Source: Roseiarcus sp963820095 (lineage in GTDB: Bacteria; Pseudomonadota; Alphaproteobacteria; Rhizobiales; Beijerinckiaceae). Taken from it: a DNA stretch of 64,000 bases. The stretch's first letter is position 1. Every line of letters begins with the position of its first letter. Both the position numbers and the translations under genes were made by a program. Positions 10,660-19,367 of this stretch are shown here, one piece after another. The stretch lies in NCBI GenBank assembly GCA_963820095.1, contig CAWFZA010000015.1, positions 68,527-132,526 of the forward strand, read 5' to 3'. The notes under the pieces are model-generated. The model did no database searches and was not told the DNA's origin. It saw only the letters and a program-made list of their open reading frames with translations.

Positions 10660-10924
10660 ACTTGACTCCGCCTTTCAAACTCAGTTTGATGACGTAAGGA
10701 AAGAATGACAAGCGACAAAATTGTAGACAACAAAACGAGAACATTGTCAATATTATTGATTGAAACACTTGCAGAGGCGAATTCGTGGCGCTTTTACTAC
10801 TGATAGGTTGTATACACCCATGGTTATTGTCAACAGCTTGCTTGGTGAGGAGTGTCTTTTTGATTAAATTCGTAGCCTCGTGGAAGTTTGCTGCGAGGTC
10901 CGCAAGCTCCAGCCGCCTTGCTGG

Positions 10925-11326
10925 TCAGTATTGCGTGTAGGACAGCGAACCGGCGAACGAAACAGACGTGCCCGACGTCATTGCGCAAAGTGCGTTGCCC
11001 GAGGGAACGACATAGAGCGGCTGGATACCGCCGTCCCGAGATAACCCGGATTGCGCCGCCAAATTGTACGTGCCGGTTAGAGCGACAGTTCCGGTATCGC
11101 AGGGGGTCTTGGTTGTTGTTCCATATACAAGGCTGAAAGTGCCTGCAGTGTTTGCGAGCACGTCCCAGGCGGTCACGTAGATTTGAGTTGAGCCCACGGG
11201 AAGAACAAGCTGAGTTGGAGCAGTTGTGATGTTGATCGCGACGGAGCTCCCGGACGGTCCAAACGCCCTAACCCCCTGTGTTGAGAAGAGTAACGCGGCG
11301 ACAAAAATCGTTAATACCCGTTTCAT
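10925..11326 (-). CDS. Small secreted protein between luxI and luxR
   Basis: A 133-residue protein with a clear Sec signal peptide: a basic start MKRVLTIF, a hydrophobic core and probable cleavage after GVRA. The mature part is rich in threonine, serine and glycine, looks like a small beta-rich exported domain, and contains two cysteines (TPCDTG, ALCAMTSG) that could form a disulfide. The ATG at 11326 is preceded by GGAGACGCTT. I do not recognise the family. The same orientation as luxI and luxR and its position between them suggest it may be controlled by, or be an output of, the quorum-sensing system (inference). No promoter is obvious in the 538 bases upstream. Confidence 0.65.
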   Translation of the reverse strand: MKRVLTIFVAALLFSTQGVRAFGPSGSSVAINITTAPTQLVLPVGSTQIYVTAWDVLANTAGTFSLVYGTTTKTPCDTGTVALTGTYNLAAQSGLSRDGGIQPLYVVPSGNALCAMTSGTSVSFAGSLSYTQY

Positions 11327-11864
11327 AAGCGTCTCCAGTTTTGAGTGGCGCGCAGCACCTCGCAGTCTGCGACAGTTCAGCCAGCGCCGCGCTCCCCTGC
11401 GCGCGGCTACACGTATCGACAGATGGCGTCGCGACCATCCCGGATCGTCTCGAGACCGAAAGGTCTTGCACCGATGGAGCCCAACGAGCTGACGCCCGCC
11501 GTCGAACGGCTCAGATGTTCTCCGCATCAAGCTTTCCGTTCGCTAGAAAGTGCCCCGGATGCGTCATGATGGAATGGCAAGATCAGTTTCGGCGCGGCGG
11601 ATACGCGGCCTGCTAAAACCAGTGTTTCTGTTGACGATCGCCGGCCGATGCGCGCGCCTCCTGATTGCCTGAACGGCGATGGCAGTCTGGTGATATAAGC
11701 TGGACTCACAAGGGACAGACGTGTAGAGAACGAACCGTGAATATCATCTGTAAACATATGATAACATTTAGTTTTCTTTACTTCGCGGTTGTGGCTAGAA
11801 GTGGGCATTAGGGTTCTTTCTTGGGAGGCCGTTTTCGCGGAAATTAAACGGCGGTCAGAAGGCT
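11327..11864. other. Non-coding stretch between luxI and the secreted-protein gene
   Basis: These 538 bases hold no credible gene. The part around 11730-11790 is much richer in AT than its surroundings and contains an inverted repeat, TATCAT at 11742-11747 and ATGATA at 11758-11763 (10-base spacer). Its size and spacing resemble a regulator-binding site upstream of the secreted-protein gene, but I cannot assign it. Confidence 0.45.
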
Positions 11865-12503
11865 TCACGCGAACGCAATCTCCGCGGCGTCTGGAGCGAG
11901 AACCGAGTGATTGATTCGGGTTGCAGCGCGAAACGCCCTGAGCGGACCTTCCCCAGTGTCGAAAAGAGCCGCGTAGCACATGATGCCGTCAATCGATTGA
12001 GGCGTCCCGATGATGTCGGGGTTGCAGCCGGCCGCCCTGAGAACGCGGAGCATCCGCGCATCGAAAACCGCGGCGACCTGGGTCAGACCGCCCCGGACCG
12101 CTACTTCGCCAATTCCCAAAATGAGCTCGTTCAGGACGTGCTTGACGCCGCACCCGTTTCGTTCCGGCTGGCCGGGGGGAGCGACGGCGCAGATGCGAGA
12201 GCATTCCCAGATCGTGGCGCTCTCGAGGTAGTCGCCGTCGAGCAATTGGGGGAAGACGTCGCGCAACATGTTGGGACCGGTTGTCGGCAGCAATCTTAAA
12301 GAGCCCCAGTATTCTTCAGTATCGGGGTCCACTGCCACGAGATAGAGGGGGTTTGCATCGTCGAAAACGTCTCTCTCATAGCCGCCTCTCACCACGACTT
12401 CCCAACCAAGTCGCTCTGAAAAGGTCTCCGCTCTGTTGCGGAACATAGCGTCCATTTCTTTGGGAAAGAATGACGCATACGAACCTTCGATAAGCTTCAA
12501 CAT
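11865..12503 (-). CDS. Acyl-homoserine-lactone synthase (LuxI family)
   Basis: Makes an N-acyl-homoserine lactone signal from SAM and an acyl-ACP or acyl-CoA. With the ATG at 12503 the family's invariant residues fall at their textbook numbers: R24, F28, W34, D45 and D48, followed by R70 (GSLRLLPT), E100 and R103 (IWECSRIC). AGGAG at 7-base spacing upstream supports this start over an ATG eight codons earlier. At 212 residues it has the normal length. The acyl chain cannot be predicted from sequence alone. The cognate receptor is probably the LuxR-type gene at 9666-10436. A perfect 15-base palindrome lies 32-46 bases upstream of the start codon (12535-12549). Confidence 0.95.
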   Translation of the reverse strand: MLKLIEGSYASFFPKEMDAMFRNRAETFSERLGWEVVVRGGYERDVFDDANPLYLVAVDPDTEEYWGSLRLLPTTGPNMLRDVFPQLLDGDYLESATIWECSRICAVAPPGQPERNGCGVKHVLNELILGIGEVAVRGGLTQVAAVFDARMLRVLRAAGCNPDIIGTPQSIDGIMCYAALFDTGEGPLRAFRAATRINHSVLAPDAAEIAFA

Positions 12504-12534
12504 CGCGCCGCTCCTTTTTGCAGTCATAAGCCGA

Positions 12535-12549
12535 AGGTTAGTGCAACCT
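12535..12549 (-). promoter_or_regulatory. Palindrome upstream of luxI, candidate lux-box
   Basis: AGGTT and AACCT arms separated by five bases. It lies 32-46 bases before the luxI start codon, where an autoinduction operator is expected. Typical lux-boxes are 18-22 bases, so this is shorter than usual. A partial match to the left arm (AGGTT with ACCC) lies at 10805-10819, upstream of the luxR transcription unit. Confidence 0.4.
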
Positions 12550-12954
12550 ACTGCGTGTGCTGCATCATTTCAGAACAACCCTGCCTGAACCTAGCCGCAG
12601 AATGTTCTCGTTTTGTTCATAGTGTGAAAAGGAGAAGAGTAAGTCAATGTTTTGGCGATGTGTGTTTGGAGCTTTCGAAAGTTTTGGTTAACCAGGAACA
12701 TGAAAATGGCGCCGCGCGCCCTCGATTTGACGGCTTGGAGAAGCGCCGAGGCGGCCTTGCGCATTCCAGTGACACATGCGTGCGAGAACGCGATTGTTCG
12801 GAATGAGATCGCGCGCCGGGTTAGGCCAGCGCGTGGCCCCGCTTCGCTCAGAGAAGCTCGCGACTTTCCTTTGGCTTCGCTGAGGCGTGCGCAACTCTAG
12901 GGTCGCCGCCGAGACAGCAAGAGGCTTACCCGCGCGGAGTTCCCAGCCCTGCGC
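12550..12954. other. Intergenic stretch between luxI and metF
   Basis: About 400 bases upstream of luxI and downstream of metF. I find no gene, terminator or repeat that I can support. The luxI promoter should lie in its left part, which is AT-richer (12600-12690). Confidence 0.4.
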
Positions 12955-13896
12955 CTATCCCAAAGCCCCAGCCGCAACCGGCCGCGCCTCCCGCTCGGCG
13001 CGAACAACCGGCGACGGCCCGGCGCGCAGTCCGACCAGATGACAGATCGCAAAAACCAGATCCGCGCGGTTCATGGTGTAGAAGTGCAGTTCCTTCACGC
13101 CATGATCGATGAGATCGATCACCTGCTCGGCGCATACGGCGGCCGCGACCAGGCGGCGCGTTACGGGATCGTCTTCGAGGCCGTCGAACCGGTCGGCGAG
13201 CCATTGCGGCACGCTCGCCCCGGCGCGGCGGGCAAAATTGGCGGTCTGCTTGAAATTCTGGACGGGAAAGATCCCGGGCACGATCGGAACGTCAAGGCCG
13301 GCGGCCGCAGCGACGTCGAGAAAGCGAAAGTAAGCCGAATTATCGAAGAAAAACTGGGTGATGGCGCGCGTGGCGCCGGCATCGACCTTCTGCCTCAGAA
13401 TCTCGATGTCGTGCAGCAACGTTGGACTTTGCGGATGGCGCTCCGGATAGGTCCCGACCGACACCTCGAAGCCCATGTCGGTGGCGTCCAAAACGAGCTC
13501 GGCGGTCGATCGATAGCCGCCAGGCGCCGTTTCATACGGCGCGTCGAAGCCGGTCGGAGGATCGCCCCGCAACGCCACGATGTGGCGCACGCCGACGGAA
13601 TGATAGTCGCGAAGGGTCTCGCGAATTTCATCACATCCGGCCCCGACGCAGGTCAGGTGCGCCGCGGGCTTCATCGTCGTCTCGCGCGCCATCCGCTCGA
13701 CCAGCGCGTGGGTGCGTTCCCGAGTCGAACCGCCGGCGCCGTAAGTGACAGACACGAAAGCGGGATTGAGCGGCTCGAGGCGGGTGGCCGCTTCCCACAG
13801 GTTCGCCTCCATGTCCGCGTTTTTCGGCGGGAAAAACTCGAAAGAGACATGAACCTGCGTCCCGGCGCGGCTCAGTGGAAGGGGTTTCGCGGCCAT
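12955..13896 (-). CDS. metF: 5,10-methylenetetrahydrofolate reductase
   Basis: FAD-dependent reductase that makes 5-methyltetrahydrofolate for methionine synthesis. The TIM-barrel signatures are in order: SFEFFPPKNADME with the catalytic glutamate near the start, FVSVTYGAGGSTRERT, AHLTCVGAGCDEI, IVALRGDPP, VSVGTYPERHPQS, RAITQFFFDN, and the C-terminal GVKELHFYTMNRADL. The length of 313 residues is normal for the bacterial enzyme. Its ATG overlaps the stop of the upstream regulator-methyltransferase gene in a TGATG junction, which indicates translational coupling. Control by that ArsR-type regulator, in step with methionine-cycle metabolites, is likely (inference). Confidence 0.94.
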   Translation of the reverse strand: MAAKPLPLSRAGTQVHVSFEFFPPKNADMEANLWEAATRLEPLNPAFVSVTYGAGGSTRERTHALVERMARETTMKPAAHLTCVGAGCDEIRETLRDYHSVGVRHIVALRGDPPTGFDAPYETAPGGYRSTAELVLDATDMGFEVSVGTYPERHPQSPTLLHDIEILRQKVDAGATRAITQFFFDNSAYFRFLDVAAAAGLDVPIVPGIFPVQNFKQTANFARRAGASVPQWLADRFDGLEDDPVTRRLVAAAVCAEQVIDLIDHGVKELHFYTMNRADLVFAICHLVGLRAGPSPVVRAEREARPVAAGALG

Positions 13897-14909
13897 CAGG
13901 CAAACTCCGTGTCGCTCGTCTGGAAGTCATCGGAGATGACGCGTGGATCCTCGGCGATCCATAGCGCCACGGTCAGTTTGCCGGCTTCGCCCTTGGAGGG
14001 CGGGACACGCTCCACGCGGATGGCGGCGAGACCGGCCTCGGCGAGATAGTTCTCGACCTCGTCGACCGCGAAGCCGAGCCGCCGGTGAGCGAACTCGTCG
14101 CGCAGGAATTCCTGGTCGTGGGCCGCGAAATCGACCACGACAAGTCGCCCGCCGGGGGCCAGAGCCCGCGCCGCTTCAGCGAGCGCGCGGGCCGGATCGT
14201 CAAGGAAGTGCAGCACCTGGTGGATGACCACAAGATCGTAGGCATTGCGTTCGACCGGCGGCGCATAGATGTCGCCCTGACGCAGGGACACGTGCCTGAG
14301 GCCGGCCTGGTCGATATGGGCGCGCGCCAGCGCCAGCATCGCCGCGCTCTGGTCGACGCCGACCGCCCGCGCGGCCCGCGGGGCGAGAAGCTCGAGCATG
14401 CGGCCCGTGCCCGTGCCGAGATCGAGCAGGTTGCGGAACGGCTTTGCCCCGATCATGGCGACGAGCGCCGCTTCGACCCGCTCCTCGGGCGCATGCAGCG
14501 CGCGAATCTGATCCCAATCGGCGGCGCGCGTGGCGAAATAGGCCTCGGCCTGCTTTCGGCGGGCCGCCCGCGCGATGTCGAGGCGAACGCGGTCGGCGTT
14601 CACGACCGGATCCGCCAAATCGAGACGGCGCAGCCATTCGCGCGCCAGCTGCCCGCCAGGCTCGGCGAGCCGGAAGAAGGCCCAGGCGCCCTCGCGTTGC
14701 CGCGTCGCCAGACCCGCCTCGACCAGCAGTCGGAGGTGACGCGAGACACGCGGCTGCGACTGGCCGAGAATGGCGACGAGCTCGCTCACGGTGAGTTCGG
14801 CGGCTTCCAACAGGCAGAGGATGCGTAGCCGCGTCTCCTCTCCGGCCGCTTCGAGGCCTGTGAGGAGGTCCCGAAAGGAGAGCGGCGGCGCTCTTCGTTC
14901 ATCAGACAT
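13896..14909 (-). CDS. ArsR-family regulator fused to a SAM-dependent methyltransferase domain
   Basis: The first 90 residues form an ArsR-type winged helix (ETRLRILCLLEAAELTVSELV, then SQPRVSRHLRLLVEAGL). The rest is a class I methyltransferase domain with LDLGTGTGRMLELLAP (motif I), AVGVDQSAAML and VIHQVLHFLDDPARAL. Such fusions sit next to metF in many alphaproteobacteria and are thought to sense SAM or S-adenosylhomocysteine rather than a metal; no metal-binding CxC motif is present here. ATGs at 14915 and 14909 are both possible. It overlaps metF by one base. Palindromic sites covering its start suggest autoregulation. Confidence 0.88.
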   Translation of the reverse strand: MSDERRAPPLSFRDLLTGLEAAGEETRLRILCLLEAAELTVSELVAILGQSQPRVSRHLRLLVEAGLATRQREGAWAFFRLAEPGGQLAREWLRRLDLADPVVNADRVRLDIARAARRKQAEAYFATRAADWDQIRALHAPEERVEAALVAMIGAKPFRNLLDLGTGTGRMLELLAPRAARAVGVDQSAAMLALARAHIDQAGLRHVSLRQGDIYAPPVERNAYDLVVIHQVLHFLDDPARALAEAARALAPGGRLVVVDFAAHDQEFLRDEFAHRRLGFAVDEVENYLAEAGLAAIRVERVPPSKGEAGKLTVALWIAEDPRVISDDFQTSDTEFA

Positions 14910-14944
14910 AAGCATATCTTTATATCTATTCTGACCTCTGGTCA
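14908..14944 (-). promoter_or_regulatory. Promoter and nested palindromes of the ArsR-methyltransferase/metF operon
   Basis: Read on the minus strand, a -35-like TTGACC sits inside a perfect palindrome, TGACC-AGA-GGTCA (14932-14944). A TAAAGA-type -10 follows about 17 bases later. A second, AT-rich partial palindrome (12 of 16 symmetric positions, 14908-14923) overlaps both candidate start codons. These are plausible operators for the regulator encoded immediately downstream. Confidence 0.5.
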
Positions 14945-15115
14945 AGCGGAATGGCGGCAGCGCACGGCGTCCGAGGCGTCGGATCGAGGCGCCGTTCGTT
15001 TCAAAATCGGCCAACCGGCCAGCTTGCGGGGTCGATCGCCGTTTGCAATGGGAGCGAGAACGCGTCGTGGCGGCGAGCTGCCGCCTCGATCCAAGCGCAG
15101 GGAGCGCTCCAGCCG

Positions 15116-15983
15116 ATGACCCGTAAACGCGACCGCCGGCCGAGCCCGCCGTCCTTTCGGCCGCAGAGCCCCCCGTCCGCCGCCGGACGAACGGGACGGC
15201 GCGCCGAGGAGGAGCGAGCGCCCGCGTCCCGACGCACCCGCGATCGTCTCGGCGAGCGAAGGGAGGCCAAGGTCTCGCTCATCTACGGCTTTCACAGCGT
15301 CGCGGCGGCTCTCAGAGCCTCGCGGCGCGAGCTCATCCGCCTTTATGCGACAGCCGCCGCAGCCGATCGGCTCGGGGCCGAGATCGCCGCCCGCGGGCTC
15401 GAGACCCAGGATCATGAGCCCCGAGGAAATTTCCGCGCGCGCGCCGCGGGACGCGGTCCACCAAGGACTCCTGCTCGAGGCGCGGCCGCTCGCGCCGATG
15501 GATATCGCGGATTTGCCGGCGAATGGCTTGGCGCTGGTTCTCGATCAGATCACGGACCCCCACAACGTCGGCGCGATCTTGCGCACCGCCGCCGCCTTCT
15601 CCGTCGACGCGTTAGTCACGACCGAGCGCCACTCACCCGAGTTCGCCGGCGCGCTGGCGAAGTCGGCTTCCGGCGGACTCGAGCACGTGCCGATTTGCAG
15701 CGTGCCCAATCTGGCGCGGGCCCTCGTCGAGTTGGGAGACATGGGCTATTGGCGGATCGGGCTCGATTCCGAAGCGGAGATTCGGCTGACGGACGAGCCT
15801 CTGGCGCGTCCGCTGGCTTTGGTCCTTGGCGCCGAAGACAAGGGCTTGAGAAGGTTGACGCGCGAGCGATGCGATCGTCTGGCCCGGCTCGATCTTCCTG
15901 GCGCGATCAAGAGCCTGAATGTCTCCAACGCCTGCGCCATTGCACTTGCCCTGGTGCATGAGCGCATTTCCATCCAGGCGTGA
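15116..15983 (+). pseudogene. rlmB: 23S rRNA (guanosine-2'-O-)-methyltransferase RlmB, one frameshift
   Basis: SpoU/TrmH-family (SPOUT) methyltransferase that modifies G2251 of 23S rRNA in known homologues. The N-terminal substrate-binding domain is recognisable as VSLIYGFHSVAAALR. The catalytic domain has the three SPOUT motifs: DQITDPHNVGAILRTAAAF, LVLGAEDKGLRRLT and LPGAIKSLNVSNACAIAL. The frame changes near 15407, where one extra base in 'acccagg' separates the two halves; everything else is conserved. The first 45 residues are a basic, proline-rich extension. The chosen ATG at 15116 has only a weak ribosome binding site. The gene converges on mltG. If the extra base is an error, this is a normal housekeeping gene. 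Confidence 0.85.
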
Positions 15984-16004
15984 CGACGCCGCGACTGCCG
16001 GCGC

Positions 16005-17891
16005 TCACTTCCTGAATGCATCCGCCGGCACGACTTTCGCGTAACTCAAATCGTAGGTCTTGTTGAGCAGGGGATCGAGCGGAGTGCCTTCGGAGGCGTC
16101 ATAGATGCGGGGGCGGCCGGAAGCCGTGCCCGGCGACGTCGGAGCCTGCGCTGCGCTCGTGGTGTCGGCGAGGGTGGTGGAGGCCAACGTCACCGTTCCA
16201 TATTTGGCTTCGCGCGTCTTCTGATCCGCAAGCATGGCCGGCGAGAGCGGAGCGGTGGCGATGGGCCCGCCCGCGTCCGTTTCCGGGGGATCGTCGCTTC
16301 CGAACGCCAAGCCTTCCGCCGGCGCATCGTTGACCCCGGCGACGACGGCGCCACTCTCTTCGATCGTTTTGAAGCCGGGAGCGGCAAGCAACGCCAACCC
16401 CGCGTCCCTGGCCTTCCGGTCCGCGCCAATTCTGCTGAGACGAGCCAGAATTGAGGCCGAGGCGCCGTGTCCCTGGGCGGGCGCCGTGAGGGCGCCGAAC
16501 TCAGCGGGCGCGGCCGCCGAGGCTCCATCCGCATAGCCAAGGGCGTCACCCAGCGGGTCGTTCGTTCCCTTGATCGATTTGAACCCTGGCGCGACGGGCA
16601 GCGCCGCATCCTTGGCGTTCCGGTCAGCGCCGATCTTGCTCAGACGAACGAGTATCGAGGGGGGAGCTTGTCCCTGACCCGGTGAGACAAGGGCGCCAAA
16701 CTCGGCCGGGTCGACCGGGTCGATCGAACCGCGAATCGCCGGTCCGGGCGTTGCGTCGGGCGCGAGCTTGTCCTTGACGTCCTTTTCGATCTGGCGCCAG
16801 CGCGCGACATTCTTCTGATGCTGATCCAAGGTTTCGGCGAACGCATGCCCGCCGGTGCCGTCGGCGACAAAATAGAGGTCCTTGCTCCGCGCAGGTTTGG
16901 CGACGGCTTCGAGCGCCGCCTTGCCCGGATTGCAAATCGGCCCAGGCGGCAGGCCGTCGATGATGTAGGTGTTATAGGGCGTCGACTGGTTGAGGTCGGC
17001 TTTCGTGATGCTGCGGCCAAGCGTGCCTTTGCCCTGGGCCAGGCCATAGACGATGGTCGGATCGGAATCGAGCCGCATGTGCTTCTCAAGCCGATTGATG
17101 AACACGCCGGCCACGCGCGGCCGCTCCTCTGGCTTGCCCGTCTCCTTCTCGACGATCGAGGCGAGGGTCACCATTTCCCAGGGTGACTTGATCGGCAAAT
17201 CCGGCGAGCGGCCTTTCCATATGTCGTCCACCGTCTTCGCTTGAATCTTCGACATGCGCGAGAGAATCGACTGCCGCGTGTCGCCGCGTTCAAAATAATA
17301 GGTATCGGGCATCAGCGAACCCTCGCGCGGGACCTCTCTGAGGTCGCCGGCCAACACAGGGTCATCGCGGAGGCGGTCGACCACCTGTTCGCTGGTCAGA
17401 CCCTCGGGGATGGTGAGCTTGTAGCGAACCACGCGGTGGGCGATGAGCTCGTTCTCGACGTCGTTCATGCTCATGCCCGCCTTGAAGGCGTATTCGCCGC
17501 GTTTCAGGGCGCCGCGATTGCCGTCGAGCAGGGTGAGAATGTTGAACCACATCGCGCTGTCGATGACGCCTGCGCGCTCGAGCTGATCGGCGATGCTGGC
17601 GGCCGCGTCCTCGCGCACGATCATGACCACCTTGTCCTCGGTCAATGGCCCGGGGCTCCGCGCTTCCTTCATCAGCCAAGCGAGCCCGCCAACCGTCGCG
17701 AGCGCTCCGAGAAGGACGAAAGTGAGCAACCCGCTCAGGCTCGACAGACCCATCCGGCGAGGCCTGCGCGGCGGTGGGGATGGGGCCGGCGGCGGGGTGG
17801 GATCGTTCAGCGCCGGTCTCGCTCCACGGCCGAACAGGCTCACGCGCGGCCGAGGGGCGTCTCCGTCGCCGGAATCGTGATCTCCGCTCAT
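16005..17891 (-). CDS. mltG: Endolytic murein transglycosylase MltG
   Basis: Inner-membrane lytic transglycosylase that cuts nascent glycan strands and sets their length. A cytoplasmic proline-rich N-terminus is followed by one membrane helix at about residues 52-70. The periplasmic YceG domain then contains LTIPEGLTSEQVVDRL and the catalytic region ASIVEKETGKPEERP with its essential glutamate, followed by FINRLEKHMRLDSDPT and GLPPGPICNPG. At 628 residues it is much longer than the usual 330-400. The extra C-terminus (from about residue 390) is low-complexity and contains two tandem copies of a 66-residue unit. It lies downstream of fabF, a common synteny for yceG/mltG. Confidence 0.9.
   Translation of the reverse strand: MSGDHDSGDGDAPRPRVSLFGRGARPALNDPTPPPAPSPPPRRPRRMGLSSLSGLLTFVLLGALATVGGLAWLMKEARSPGPLTEDKVVMIVREDAAASIADQLERAGVIDSAMWFNILTLLDGNRGALKRGEYAFKAGMSMNDVENELIAHRVVRYKLTIPEGLTSEQVVDRLRDDPVLAGDLREVPREGSLMPDTYYFERGDTRQSILSRMSKIQAKTVDDIWKGRSPDLPIKSPWEMVTLASIVEKETGKPEERPRVAGVFINRLEKHMRLDSDPTIVYGLAQGKGTLGRSITKADLNQSTPYNTYIIDGLPPGPICNPGKAALEAVAKPARSKDLYFVADGTGGHAFAETLDQHQKNVARWRQIEKDVKDKLAPDATPGPAIRGSIDPVDPAEFGALVSPGQGQAPPSILVRLSKIGADRNAKDAALPVAPGFKSIKGTNDPLGDALGYADGASAAAPAEFGALTAPAQGHGASASILARLSRIGADRKARDAGLALLAAPGFKTIEESGAVVAGVNDAPAEGLAFGSDDPPETDAGGPIATAPLSPAMLADQKTREAKYGTVTLASTTLADTTSAAQAPTSPGTASGRPRIYDASEGTPLDPLLNKTYDLSYAKVVPADAFRK
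16300..16706 (-). repeat. Tandem 66-residue repeat in the MltG C-terminal extension
   Basis: Two adjacent units, each beginning PAEFGAL (codons near 16700 and 16500) and sharing SILxRLSxIGADR, then APGFKxI, about 200 bases apart. The copies differ at many positions, so the duplication is not recent. Confidence 0.7.
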
Positions 17892-18036
17892 GTCGGTCGC
17901 CGCTTCTTCGCCTGCCGCCGCTGATGCTGCCGCTCAAATCCCGCGCGAGGCTTAAGCCACGGGAACGCGGGCTTGGGCTCAAGCTTAGCCGACCGGGCGC
18001 CGCGGGGAAACACCCAATCGTCTGAGGGCTGCGCCG

Positions 18037-19305
18037 TCAGTTCGGCGCACGGAAGACGAGCGCCGCGTTCGTGCCGCCGAAACCGAAGGAGTTGGACAAA
18101 GCCGCTTGAATGGGACGCTTGCGCGCCACGTGAGGCGCAAGATCGATCGCCGTCTCCACCGAGGGATTGTCGAGGTTCAGGGTCGGTGGCGCGATCTGGT
18201 CCCGGATGGCGAGGATGGAGAAGATCGCCTCCACCGCCCCGGCGGCGCCAAGGAGATGACCGATCGACGACTTTGTCGAGGACATGGTCGTCTTGCCGGC
18301 CGAATTGCCGAGCAGGCGCTCGACGGCCCGCAATTCGATCTCGTCGCCAATCGGCGTCGAAGTGCCGTGGGCGTTGACGTAGTCGATCTCCGAGGGCGAA
18401 ATCTCCGCGCGCTTAAGCGCGTTGCTCATGGCGCGAAAGGCGCCGTCGCCGTCAGGCGCGGGCGCGGTAATGTGATAGGCGTCGCTCGACAGGCCATAGC
18501 CGGTCAGTTCGGCGTAGATGCGAGCCCCGCGGCTCTTGGCATGTTCGAGTTCCTCAAGCACCACGCATCCGGCGCCTTCGCCCATCACGAACCCGTCGCG
18601 ATCGCGATCGTAAGGGCGCGAGGCCTGCTTCGGCCTGTCGTTGAAGCCGGTCGACAATGCCCGGCAAGCGCAGAAGCCCGCGAGCGACAGCCGATTGACC
18701 GCCGATTCGGCGCCGCCAGCGACCATCACATTGGCGTCGCCAAGCGCGATCAGCCGGCCGGCGTCGCCAATCGCATGCGCTCCGGTTGAGCATGCGGTGA
18801 CGACCGCGTGGTTGGGGCCTTTCAGATTGTGAGCGATCGAAACCTGTCCGCTCAACAGATTGATGAGCCTTCCCGGAATGAAGAACGGCGAGATGCGACG
18901 CGGTCCCTTTTCGTGCAGGGTAATGGAGGCGTCGTAAATCCCGCCGAGCCCCCCGATTCCCGAGCCGAACAGGACCCCGGTCTCGGTCTCCTCCTCGTAG
19001 GACTTGGGGTTCCAGCTTGCGTCCCGCAGAGCCTGCGTGGCGGCGCTCATGCCATAGATGATGAAGTCGTCGACGCGGCGCTGCTCTTTCGTATCCATCC
19101 AGTCGTCGGGATTGAAAGCGTCCGGAGCGCCGTCGCGCGGAACTTGCGCGGCGACTTTGCAAGGCAGGTCGGAAACGTCAAAGTTCTCGACCCGGGCCAC
19201 CGCCAACTCGCTCGCGAGAAGCCGCCGCCAGGTCGCCTCTACCCCGCAAGCTATCGGGGACACCATGCCAAGACCTGTGACGACGACCCGTCTCAATTGT
19301 CCCAT
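18037..19305 (-). CDS. fabF: Beta-ketoacyl-ACP synthase II
   Basis: Condensing enzyme that extends acyl-ACP with malonyl-ACP in type II fatty-acid synthesis. The thiolase-fold catalytic triad is complete: the nucleophile in VTACSTGAHAIGDA, a histidine in NAHGTSTPIGD, and the Lys/His pair in STKSSIGHLLGAAGA. The protein starts with RRVVVTGLGMVSPIACG and ends with SNSFGFGGTNAALVF, both standard. Its length of 422 residues is typical. It follows acpP on the same strand across a 151-base gap that contains a strong hairpin, and precedes mltG. The insertion GFNDRPKQASRPYDRDRDGF is normal for FabF. Confidence 0.95.
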   Translation of the reverse strand: MGQLRRVVVTGLGMVSPIACGVEATWRRLLASELAVARVENFDVSDLPCKVAAQVPRDGAPDAFNPDDWMDTKEQRRVDDFIIYGMSAATQALRDASWNPKSYEEETETGVLFGSGIGGLGGIYDASITLHEKGPRRISPFFIPGRLINLLSGQVSIAHNLKGPNHAVVTACSTGAHAIGDAGRLIALGDANVMVAGGAESAVNRLSLAGFCACRALSTGFNDRPKQASRPYDRDRDGFVMGEGAGCVVLEELEHAKSRGARIYAELTGYGLSSDAYHITAPAPDGDGAFRAMSNALKRAEISPSEIDYVNAHGTSTPIGDEIELRAVERLLGNSAGKTTMSSTKSSIGHLLGAAGAVEAIFSILAIRDQIAPPTLNLDNPSVETAIDLAPHVARKRPIQAALSNSFGFGGTNAALVFRAPN

Positions 19306-19367
19306 GCTTGCACTCTAGCCGTTCCCGTGGGCGCGTCTTGACGCCCAATTGCCGCGACGCCCAACAC

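Noticed and set aside
12652..12900. 82-codon plus-strand frame between luxI and metF
   Set aside because: No ribosome binding site, no similarity, arginine- and alanine-rich as random frames are in this GC-rich DNA.
16190..16609. Arginine/proline-rich alternative frames within the MltG repeat region
   Set aside because: They are out-of-frame readings of a duplicated segment; the MltG frame is continuous and conserved at its start.
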